Source of the DNA: Acidimicrobiia bacterium
GTDB lineage: Bacteria; Actinomycetota; Acidimicrobiia; IMCC26256; JAENVU01
Assembly: GCA_025357995.1 (NCBI GenBank)
Contig: JANYLF010000305.1
Location: forward strand, 1-10,189
Direction: 5' to 3'
Length of the DNA: 10,189 nucleotides
Under the pieces are notes generated by a model. That model did no database searches. It saw only the letters and a list, made by a program, of their open reading frames with translations, and was not told the DNA's origin. Numbering within the stretch: the stretch's first letter is position 1; every line of letters starts with the position of its first letter. Below, in pieces: positions 1-5,070 of the stretch. A program made the translations under genes and the position numbers.

Positions 1-272
1 GTGAGGCTGCGCTCAGTGCGGGCGAGCCCGCAGTGGCAATCACGGCGTTTCGCAAGTGCGTATATCTGGACCCGGATCAGCCGGCCATGCACCTGCACCT
101 CGGCCTGGCCCTGGAGGCATCGGGGGATCTCGCGGCCGCGCGGCGTTCGTTCGCGGTGGCGAGAGTCGCGCTCGACGCGTGCGACGCGGCGGTGGTGGAA
201 GCAATGCTCGATGGTTATCCCGTAGGCGAGCTCGCTCGTCTCCTCGACCGGAAGTTGGTGGAGATTTCATGA
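1..272 (+). CDS. C-terminal end of a CheR-type methyltransferase with TPR domain (5' partial)
   Basis: Only the last 89 residues are in the window; the reading frame is open from position 3 and runs off the left edge, so the start lies outside. The visible part is a tetratricopeptide-like helical pair: a helix ending in FRKCVYLDPDQPAMH, then LHLGLALEASGDLAAARRSF, which matches the typical spacing of TPR helices A and B (aromatic then P, and LG...G...A). A TPR tail of this type occurs on CheR/WspC-type chemoreceptor methyltransferases, and the gene overlaps a cheW-like gene by 4 bases (ATGA), which supports that reading. The catalytic SAM-binding domain is not visible, so a free-standing TPR protein of the same operon is also possible. 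Translation is probably coupled to the next gene. Confidence 0.65.
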   Translation, partial: EAALSAGEPAVAITAFRKCVYLDPDQPAMHLHLGLALEASGDLAAARRSFAVARVALDACDAAVVEAMLDGYPVGELARLLDRKLVEIS

Positions 273-652
273 AGACGGTCGTCTGTTTTCGGGCCGGTGA
301 CGGCGAGTACGCAGTCCCGGTCGAGCAGGTGCGCGAGGTCCGCGCGGGTGACACGCTCATGCCGCTTCCCGACGCGCGCGATGGTGTGGTCGGTTTGCTG
401 TCCGTCGACGGGGATGCGCTCGCGGTGGTCGATGCGTTGGGATCGGGTGGCAGCCATGTGCTGCTCCTCGACCGCGCCGAGGGTTCGTTCGGCCTCCGGG
501 TGCAGGAGGTCACCGGTGTCAAGACCGTCGACGACATCGGGCCCGCCCCGCCCGGCGTGAATGGCGACTTGATCGACGGTGTCTTCACCCTCAGCGATCA
601 GATGACGATGCTGGTGAGCGTCGACAAGCTCGGCGAACGGCTCGACCGATGA
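269..652 (+). CDS. CheW-like chemotaxis scaffold protein
   Basis: This encodes 127 residues with the CheW pattern: an N-terminal strand with VVCFRAGDGEYAVPVEQVREV (about residues 4-25), a PLPDARDGVVGLLSVDGDALAVVDAL segment (33-58) like the CheW stretch where the protein contacts CheA and receptors, and LLLDRAEGSFGLRVQEVTGV (64-84). CheW proteins link chemoreceptors to the CheA kinase at the membrane-associated array. At 127 residues it is shorter than the usual 150-170. The ATG at 269 was chosen because it overlaps the upstream stop (ATGA) and has GGAG five bases before it; the frame is open further upstream, but only inside the preceding gene. Its end overlaps the diguanylate cyclase gene by ATGA, so the three genes are probably translated as a unit. 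The family call is good; its exact partners are inferred. Confidence 0.85.
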   Translation: MKTVVCFRAGDGEYAVPVEQVREVRAGDTLMPLPDARDGVVGLLSVDGDALAVVDALGSGGSHVLLLDRAEGSFGLRVQEVTGVKTVDDIGPAPPGVNGDLIDGVFTLSDQMTMLVSVDKLGERLDR

Positions 653-1554
653 CGGTCGCGACCGTGCTCATCGCCGAGGACTCGTTGGTGGTCCGCACGG
701 TGCTCCGTCGCCACCTCGAAACGCAGGGTTACGCGATTGTCGAGGCCGACGACGGTCACTCCGCGTTGGAAGCCTGCCGTGAAACGCGACCGGACGTAGT
801 TCTGCTCGACATTGAGATGCCCGGCCTCGACGGCTATCAGGTGTTGGCGCAGATGAAGGCGGATCCGGACCTGTCGGAGGTACCGGTCGTGTTTCTGACC
901 GGCCACACCGGAGCCGACGATCTCGTCGAAGGGCTTCGCCTCGGTGCCCACGACTATCTCCGCAAACCGTTCGAAGCGAGCGAGTTGATCGCGCGTGTGA
1001 GTGCCGCAGCGCGGGTCAAGGCACTGCAGGACGAACTGCGGAGACGGAATGCCGAGTTGGCAGTGGTGAGTCGGACCGATGCCCTTACCGGCCTCTTCAA
1101 CCGCCGCCACATCGAGGAGCGGCTGCATGAGGTGGCCGGCGCGGCTCGTCGTCACGACTTCGTCTTCGGAGTGGTCATGCTGGACATCGACCACTTCAAG
1201 GCGGTGAACGACACAGTGGGCCACGCGGGTGGTGACGCGGTGCTGCGTGAGTTCGCCGCTCGGACTCAGAACGCACTCCGCGAGGAGGACATCGCCGGAC
1301 GATGGGGTGGTGAGGAGTTTCTGCTCATCCTGCCGCACACCGATCTCGATGGCGCGGCGACGCTCGGCGAGCGCGTCCGTGCGGCGGTGGCGGCGTCGCC
1401 ATTCGCGTTGGACGATGGTGGCGCGCTCGAGGTGACGGTGAGTTGCGGGTGCGCGGTCGGCGACGGCTTCGAGCCCGAGGAACTGGTCAAGCGCGCCGAC
1501 GTGGCGCTCTACGAGGCGAAGGAAGGTGGACGCAACCGTGTGGTCACCGGCTGA
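649..1554 (+). CDS. Response regulator with GGDEF diguanylate cyclase output (WspR-like)
   Basis: This 301-residue protein has an N-terminal receiver domain (about 5-120) and a C-terminal GGDEF domain (about 140-301), joined by a short helical linker (KALQDELRRRNAEL). Receiver residues are all present: acidic pair E10/D11, phosphoacceptor D54 in LLDIEMPG, T84, and K106-P107. The cyclase domain opens with the usual DALTGLFNRR (144-153), has LDIDHFKAVND (178-188) for metal/GTP binding, and carries the active GGEEF signature at 220-224. An RxxD product-inhibition site (R211, D214) sits five residues before the signature, as in feedback-inhibited cyclases. It should make cyclic-di-GMP from two GTP when phosphorylated. 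The start overlaps the CheW stop (ATGA), and the nearby CheR-like and CheW-like genes suggest phosphorylation by a CheA kinase of that array. Domain calls are very secure; the WspR analogy is inference from architecture and neighbours. Confidence 0.95.
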   Translation: MTVATVLIAEDSLVVRTVLRRHLETQGYAIVEADDGHSALEACRETRPDVVLLDIEMPGLDGYQVLAQMKADPDLSEVPVVFLTGHTGADDLVEGLRLGAHDYLRKPFEASELIARVSAAARVKALQDELRRRNAELAVVSRTDALTGLFNRRHIEERLHEVAGAARRHDFVFGVVMLDIDHFKAVNDTVGHAGGDAVLREFAARTQNALREEDIAGRWGGEEFLLILPHTDLDGAATLGERVRAAVAASPFALDDGGALEVTVSCGCAVGDGFEPEELVKRADVALYEAKEGGRNRVVTG

Positions 1555-1563
1555 CCGGACACA

Positions 1564-1577
1564 GCCGACGTCTCGGC
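1564..1577. terminator. Short hairpin between convergent genes
   Basis: GCCGA (1564-1568) and TCGGC (1573-1577) form a perfect 5-bp stem with a 4-base loop in the 30-bp gap between the REC-GGDEF stop and the stop of the facing SDR gene. There is no T-tract on either side, so it is at best a weak bidirectional terminator; the location is the main support. Confidence 0.25.
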
Positions 1578-1584
1578 GCTCCGA

Positions 1585-2388
1585 TCAGGTCGACGACGCG
1601 GCCGCTTGCTCTCGCGCCCAGGCCGTCGTCCCGGCGAGGAACGCGCCGGTGTCTGGGAACTTGCCGCCCACCACATCCGCGAACCAACCCGGGATATAGA
1701 TCTCGAACGTGCCGGCATCGAGCGCGGCGAGGACGGGCTCGAGCATCGCGGTGGTGGGAAGTGCCTCGATATTCGCGATCGAGGGATCGTTGTCGGGCAG
1801 GTGGAACAGGCGCGTGTCGATCACGCCCGGGTTGACCACGTGAATCTGCACCGGGTGTCCCGCGATGCCGAGGTCGACCTGCATGGATTCGGAGAACCCG
1901 GTGAGCGCGGCCTTGGATGCGGTGTACGCGGCTTCGCCGGGAGGGCCGAGTCGTGCGGCCACCGACGAGATGTTCACGACTCGACCACTTCGCTCGATGA
2001 GCTCGGGAAGAAATGCGAGCATCAGCCGGACGGGCGAGAAATAGTTGATCCGCATCACGGATTCGACGGTGTCGGCGTCGAGCGCGAGCACGTTCTTTCG
2101 TTTCGGGATGCCCGCGTTGTTGACGAGCACGTCGAGACCGTCGAGTTCCAGGCTGACGTCGGCCGCGAACGATTCGAGCGCGTCGAGATCGTCGAGATCG
2201 ATCGTCCACATCTTCGATTTCGGTGAGTGGTCCTGCACCTGGGCCAACACCGCCGCCAGCTCCGGTTCACGTCGTGCGCAGATCCCGACCGTGGCGCCCG
2301 CTTGAGCAAATCCGATGGCGAGCGCCGCGCCGATTCCGGTGGATGCCCCGGTCACCAGCACGTGTTTCCCCGAGACGGAATACCCCAT
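1585..2388 (-). CDS. Short-chain dehydrogenase/reductase (classical SDR)
   Basis: This encodes 267 residues with the full classical SDR set: nucleotide-binding TGASTGIG (13-20), NNAG (90-93), N115, catalytic S142 in NISSVAA, Y155 and K159 of YTASK, and a PG turn (187-188) after the active site. R39-R40 at the end of the second strand favour NADP(H) over NAD(H). SDRs of this kind interconvert hydroxyl and keto groups; the substrate is unknown. The ATG at 2388 has a strong GGGGAGG ribosome site five bases upstream; the in-frame sequence further upstream is arginine/proline-rich and overlaps the divergent gene, so it is not used. The tail (about 228-267, rich in W, F and G) lies beyond the conserved core. 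It is transcribed away from the other SDR gene, sharing a 62-bp intergenic region, and faces the diguanylate cyclase gene tail to tail. Confidence 0.93.
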   Translation of the reverse strand: MGYSVSGKHVLVTGASTGIGAALAIGFAQAGATVGICARREPELAAVLAQVQDHSPKSKMWTIDLDDLDALESFAADVSLELDGLDVLVNNAGIPKRKNVLALDADTVESVMRINYFSPVRLMLAFLPELIERSGRVVNISSVAARLGPPGEAAYTASKAALTGFSESMQVDLGIAGHPVQIHVVNPGVIDTRLFHLPDNDPSIANIEALPTTAMLEPVLAALDAGTFEIYIPGWFADVVGGKFPDTGAFLAGTTAWAREQAAASST

Positions 2389-2419
2389 GACGACCTCCCC
2401 GGTGATGAACGGCTCGGCG

Positions 2420-2425
2420 AGCATA
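2420..2425 (-). promoter_or_regulatory. Candidate -10 element for the minus-strand SDR
   Basis: The minus strand reads TATGCT, fitting the actinobacterial TAnnnT consensus. It lies about 32 bases before the ATG at 2388, leaving a leader of about 25 bases that contains the strong ribosome site. No convincing -35 hexamer is visible at the expected spacing. Confidence 0.35.
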
Positions 2426-2428
2426 CGA

Positions 2429-2447
2429 CGCGGAAGTAGCCTCCGCG
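2429..2447. promoter_or_regulatory. Palindrome in the divergent SDR promoter region (operator candidate)
   Basis: CGCGGA (2429-2434) and TCCGCG (2442-2447) form a perfect inverted repeat with a 7-base spacer, a 19-bp dyad of the size bound by dimeric repressors such as TetR-family proteins. It ends 3 bases before the GTG start of the plus-strand SDR and lies where the -35 region of the minus-strand SDR would be, so one bound protein could control both genes. The spacer also carries TAGCCT (2437-2442), a TAnnnT-type -10 placed so that transcription would begin at or next to the GTG. No regulator gene is in the window. Confidence 0.35.
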
Positions 2448-2450
2448 ACT

Positions 2451-3230
2451 GTGACGCTGACGCCCGATTCGGTCCGGCTCGACGGCACCATCGCGATCGT
2501 GACGGGCGCGGCGGTAGGAATCGGGCGGGCGAGTGCTCTCGCGTTGGCGGCGTTCGGTGCCGACGTCGCGGTCTGCGACCGCGACGAGGCGAACCTCTCG
2601 ACGTGTATCGATGAGATCGAGGCACTCGAACGGCGCGCGTTCGCCGGCGTGCTCGACGTTCGTGACGGCGAACAGGTCCGAGCGTGGGTTGAGCTGATCG
2701 CGGAACGGTTCGGCCGTGTGGACGTGGTGGTGAACAACGCGGGCGGTGGATTCTTCTCCGACTTTCTGGACGTCAGCGAGAAGGGGCAGGACGCGCTCAT
2801 GCGCGAGAACTTCGGGAGTGTCACCAACGTTGTGCGGGCCGCAGTGCCCCATATGCCCGCGTCTGGTGGATCGATTATCAACATCACGTCGATCGAGGCG
2901 CATCGGGCCGCGCCGGGCTTCGCGGTGTACAGCGCGATGAAGGCCGCAGTCGCAAACCTCACGCAGACGTTGGCGCTCGAACTCGGATCGCGACTCATCC
3001 GCGTCAATTGCATCGCACCGGACGTGATCCCCACGCCGGGGATCGGAGCGGTGCCCATTCGCACCCCCTTGCCGCGCGCCGGCGAAGCGGACGACGTCGC
3101 CGCGGCGGTGGTGTTCCTCGCGAACCCGACGTTGTCCGGCTTCGTGACGGGGACCACCCTGGCCGTCGACGGTGGGAATCGCGCGGCGGGCGGCTGGCAT
3201 CGCGAAGCCGACGGCTCGTTCACGACGTGA
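2451..3230 (+). CDS. Short-chain dehydrogenase/reductase, probably NAD-dependent
   Basis: This encodes 259 residues, the normal length for a classical SDR: TGAAVGIG (18-25), D43 in VCDRD at the end of strand 2 (the acidic residue that usually selects NAD), NNAG (95-98), N120, S147 in NITSIEA, Y160 and K164 of YSAMK, and the C-terminal TGTTLAVDGG (233-242) typical of FabG-like and 3-hydroxyacyl or steroid dehydrogenases. It is only distantly similar to the divergent SDR and has the opposite cofactor signature. The GTG at 2451 is the only reasonable start; no ribosome site precedes it, but a TAnnnT box ends 8 bases upstream, so the mRNA may be leaderless. The last 15 residues extend past the usual end. 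Substrate unknown; hydroxyacyl-CoA or an alicyclic alcohol would suit the neighbouring CoA genes. Confidence 0.93.
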   Translation: MTLTPDSVRLDGTIAIVTGAAVGIGRASALALAAFGADVAVCDRDEANLSTCIDEIEALERRAFAGVLDVRDGEQVRAWVELIAERFGRVDVVVNNAGGGFFSDFLDVSEKGQDALMRENFGSVTNVVRAAVPHMPASGGSIINITSIEAHRAAPGFAVYSAMKAAVANLTQTLALELGSRLIRVNCIAPDVIPTPGIGAVPIRTPLPRAGEADDVAAAVVFLANPTLSGFVTGTTLAVDGGNRAAGGWHREADGSFTT

Positions 3231-3248
3231 ACCGGCTCGTCAACCTCT

Positions 3249-3297
3249 GAACTTGCGTCAAGAACCCACGCTGCAGGTGGATTGTTGACGCAAGTTC
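3249..3297. repeat. Long perfect inverted repeat between convergent genes (terminator or dispersed palindrome)
   Basis: GAACTTGCGTCAA (3249-3261) is repeated exactly as its reverse complement at 3285-3297: a 13-bp stem around a 23-base centre. Inside, CCAC (3266-3269) and GTGG (3277-3280) can add a second short stem around GCTGCAG. It fills the 68-bp gap between the plus-strand SDR and the minus-strand DUF2889 gene and stops one base before the latter's stop codon. No long T-tract follows in either direction, though the AA/TT ends of the arms are AT-rich for this sequence. A bidirectional terminator is the simplest reading; a dispersed palindromic repeat is the alternative. Confidence 0.6.
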
Positions 3298-3298
3298 G

Positions 3299-4096
3299 TT
3301 AGGTGGGGCGGTTGCGCAGGAGGGCGTTGGGGTGGGCGCCGAAGTCGCGGATGGTGCCGCGCGCGCGGAACGCGACGGGCATTGTGTCGGGCTGCATCGA
3401 GTAGCACACGCCGGTCATGATGCTGCCGAGTTCCTCCGCGGCATCGATTGCTTCGAGGTCCATGGCGCGACCCATGCCGATGTCGCAGGCTCGGCGCAGG
3501 ATGATCGCGGCCTCGGCATCGAGCGGCGCCAGGGTGCGGTCGGCCCACTTGATGAACCCACCCTTCCACGGCGCGTCGGTGAACGGTGGCGGGTCGACGA
3601 GGACGCGCGCCATGCCGGGCCCGGCGAGGGTCCACTGGTGCAGCAACTCGCCGTCACGCCAGAGCGTCGGTGTGTACCCGTCGTCGCCCGATGGAAGCAG
3701 GGCCACCTCGTATTCGCGGCGCGCCGTCTCACGGGCTGCGTGCGACACGCACAGCCCAGCCAGATCGAACTGATGCGTGCATTGGTGACGCGGGTCGTCG
3801 ACGTCCGCCACGGCGGTGCACCGATCGGAGAGCTGCATTCCTTCCAGTCGGCGCAGCCCCGGTCCGGCTTCGGGACATGTCGTCCAGGGCCAGCGGAACG
3901 CCTCCATCGTGACCGACTGCACCTGCGTCGCGTCGTGCGTGAGCGTGACCTCGAAATGATGGAAGTCATCCTCGAGCCCGCCCCATACCGTGGTCGGGTC
4001 GATCCGCACGAGACGGATCCGACGTCGGTAGGGGAGTGACGGATCGCCGATCCGTACAGTCGGCGCTTCGACCGAATGAGTCGCGGGGTCGGTCAC
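3299..4096 (-). CDS. DUF2889 family protein
   Basis: This encodes 265 residues resembling the DUF2889 family: an early PYRRRIRLVRID segment (22-33), LEDDFHHFEVTLTHD (41-55), a R-x-P-x3-C-P stretch around C74, LEGMQLSDRC (84-93), and the family-like C-x-H-x2-D-L motif (C106, H108, D111, L112). No signal peptide or membrane segment is seen. The biochemical role of the family is not established; conserved Cys/His/Asp residues could bind a metal, which is inference. The GTG at 4096 was chosen over an ATG 19 codons upstream because it forms a GTGA overlap with the stop of the SnoaL-like gene, and the extra upstream residues are low-complexity Arg/Pro. The overlap points to coupled translation at the end of the synthetase-MaoC-SnoaL-DUF2889 unit. 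The C-terminal half (about 135-265) has no motif I recognise. Confidence 0.75.
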   Translation of the reverse strand: MTDPATHSVEAPTVRIGDPSLPYRRRIRLVRIDPTTVWGGLEDDFHHFEVTLTHDATQVQSVTMEAFRWPWTTCPEAGPGLRRLEGMQLSDRCTAVADVDDPRHQCTHQFDLAGLCVSHAARETARREYEVALLPSGDDGYTPTLWRDGELLHQWTLAGPGMARVLVDPPPFTDAPWKGGFIKWADRTLAPLDAEAAIILRRACDIGMGRAMDLEAIDAAEELGSIMTGVCYSMQPDTMPVAFRARGTIRDFGAHPNALLRNRPT

Positions 4097-4515
4097 GCGC
4101 CGTCGGGGACCGCGTCGCCGAGGAAGACGATCGTGCGGGTCTTGAAGCGCCAACGATCGGTCTCGCGCACCATTTTGTCATGGTAGCGGCCCGCGTTCGA
4201 GATGGCGAAGCCGTCGTCGGTCTTCTTCATGTAGAGAAAATCGGTCCGGGCGCGCGCAGTCTGTCCGTCGACCGCAACGTCGATAACCGAGTTGTACGTG
4301 ACGTGTTGGCCGGGCGCCATTCCCGGTTGCTGCGTGCCGATGTGGTCGTGGATCTCCTGGCGTCCGACTCGACTGCGGCCGAACACGGTGAAGTCCGCGT
4401 CCTCGGTGAAGAGTGCGGCAAACTCGCCGGCGCGCTTGTCGTCGTAGTGATGGCAGTACTCCGCGATGAGCATCCGGATCGCGGACTCGTCGTCAAGGTG
4501 CGATGACGGACTCAT
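4093..4515 (-). CDS. SnoaL-like (NTF2-fold) protein
   Basis: This 140-residue protein fits the small alpha+beta-barrel fold: an N-terminal helix LDDESAIRMLIAEYCHHYDDKR (7-28), EFAALFTEDADFTVFG (31-46) with the usual lF..Da.... pattern, IHDHI (55-59), a central strand HVTYNSVIDV (71-80), and closing strands FAISNAGRYHDKMVRETDRWRFKTRTIVF (103-131). Members include polyketide cyclases, isomerases and dehydratases acting on ring compounds, and many uncharacterised proteins. H71, Y112, H113 and D41 are possible pocket residues, but I cannot assign catalysis. It starts 9 bases after the MaoC-like gene ends and overlaps the DUF2889 gene by 4 bases, so it is central to the operon. Its ribosome site is weak, which suggests translation continues from upstream. 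Confidence 0.85.
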   Translation of the reverse strand: MSPSSHLDDESAIRMLIAEYCHHYDDKRAGEFAALFTEDADFTVFGRSRVGRQEIHDHIGTQQPGMAPGQHVTYNSVIDVAVDGQTARARTDFLYMKKTDDGFAISNAGRYHDKMVRETDRWRFKTRTIVFLGDAVPDGA

Positions 4516-4524
4516 TCGGTTCCG

Positions 4525-4983
4525 CTACTCGGGCTTCGGCGGGCGGCAGTTGATGACGAGGGTGAAGACGTTCTTGACGACGGGGTCGCCGGTCGCCTGA
4601 TCCCACCACATCGTTTCCTGCACGTAGAACTCGAGCTTGCCGCCGTTGGACTTTTCTTTCTCGTACACGTCGACGATCTCGGACGTGCCTTCGAGTACGT
4701 CACCAACTTTCGGCCACCGGAAGTATTCGAAACCTTGCTCACCGTGGAGAATGGCTCGCCCCGGCCCGCGCAATTTCTCGATCGGCAGACCCGCCGCGCC
4801 GCCGGAGCCTTCCGAACCCCAGAACGGCATGACGAACGGGAACGTGGGTGGCACCGGCGCCTCGGTACCGTCGTACGCGTCGTCGCCGTCCATGAGCGCC
4901 TGCGCGAACACGCGCACCGGTCCGCGCTCGATACGCACGACCTGCGTCCCGCCCTTCGTCCCCTTGAGTTCGGTCAATGCCAC
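4525..4983 (-). CDS. MaoC N-terminal-domain-like dehydratase subunit (hot-dog fold)
   Basis: This encodes 152 residues, the size of one hot-dog domain. It shows the MaoC_dehydrat_N-type pattern: IERGPVRVFAQAL near the start (18-30), APVPPTFPFVMPF (42-54), LHGEQGFEYFRWPKVGDVLEG (79-99) and a following strand with YEKEKSNGGKLEFYVQETMWWDQATGDPV (107-135). In mycobacterial HadA/HadC-type proteins this half pairs with a second subunit that carries the D-x4-H hydratase motif; that motif is absent here, so it probably needs a partner not seen in the window. Expected step: hydration of an enoyl-CoA or dehydration of a 3-hydroxyacyl-CoA. The GTG at 4983 has AGGGAGA seven bases upstream. It lies 87 bp after the acyl-CoA synthetase and 9 bp before the SnoaL-like gene. 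Confidence 0.85.
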   Translation of the reverse strand: MALTELKGTKGGTQVVRIERGPVRVFAQALMDGDDAYDGTEAPVPPTFPFVMPFWGSEGSGGAAGLPIEKLRGPGRAILHGEQGFEYFRWPKVGDVLEGTSEIVDVYEKEKSNGGKLEFYVQETMWWDQATGDPVVKNVFTLVINCRPPKPE

Positions 4984-4996
4984 GGCGCGGTCTCCC

Positions 4997-5010
4997 TGAC
5001 GTCGGCGTCA
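4997..5010. promoter_or_regulatory. Small palindrome upstream of the MaoC-like gene
   Basis: TGACG (4997-5001) and CGTCA (5006-5010) form a perfect inverted repeat with a 4-base spacer, just outside the ribosome site of the MaoC-like gene. On the minus strand TACCCT (5024-5029), a TAnnnT-type -10, lies shortly before it. Together they could be an internal promoter with an operator, but 5-bp arms in GC-rich DNA are weak evidence. Confidence 0.2.
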
Positions 5011-5046
5011 CGTTCGGCCCGGGAGGGTATCGCGCTCCGCCGAGTG

Positions 5047-5068
5047 CCCCGAAGTGCCCGGTTCGGGG
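5047..5068 (-). terminator. Hairpin just after the acyl-CoA synthetase gene
   Basis: CCCCGAA (5047-5053) and TTCGGGG (5062-5068) form a perfect 7-bp stem with an 8-base loop, starting 2 bases beyond the synthetase stop codon. No T-tract follows on the minus strand. It may partly terminate transcription or stabilise the synthetase message before the rest of the operon. Confidence 0.35.
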
Positions 5069-5070
5069 TG

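Noticed and set aside
56..268. An upstream extension of the CheW frame
   Set aside because: It overlaps the CheR-like gene, is Arg/Gly-rich, and the ATG at 269 has GGAG and an ATGA overlap.
598..1338. A 246-codon minus-strand frame opposite the REC-GGDEF gene
   Set aside because: Shadow of a gene with all catalytic motifs on the plus strand.
2174..2200. A short tandem repeat of GTCGAGATC
   Set aside because: It lies inside the SDR coding region and encodes its acidic D-L-D-D-L-D stretch; two copies only, best explained by codon choice.
2389..2625. A 79-residue N-terminal extension of the minus-strand SDR
   Set aside because: It is Arg/Pro-rich, overlaps the divergent SDR, and the ATG at 2388 has a strong ribosome site next to the normal SDR start.
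2267..3223. Minus-strand open frames opposite the plus-strand SDR
   Set aside because: Translations are rich in Ser/Thr/Arg and Ala with no domain; the plus strand carries a complete SDR there.
3332..4039. A 235-codon plus-strand frame opposite the DUF2889 gene
   Set aside because: The minus-strand frame has the family motifs and a GTGA overlap with its neighbour; the plus-strand frame has neither motif nor ribosome site.
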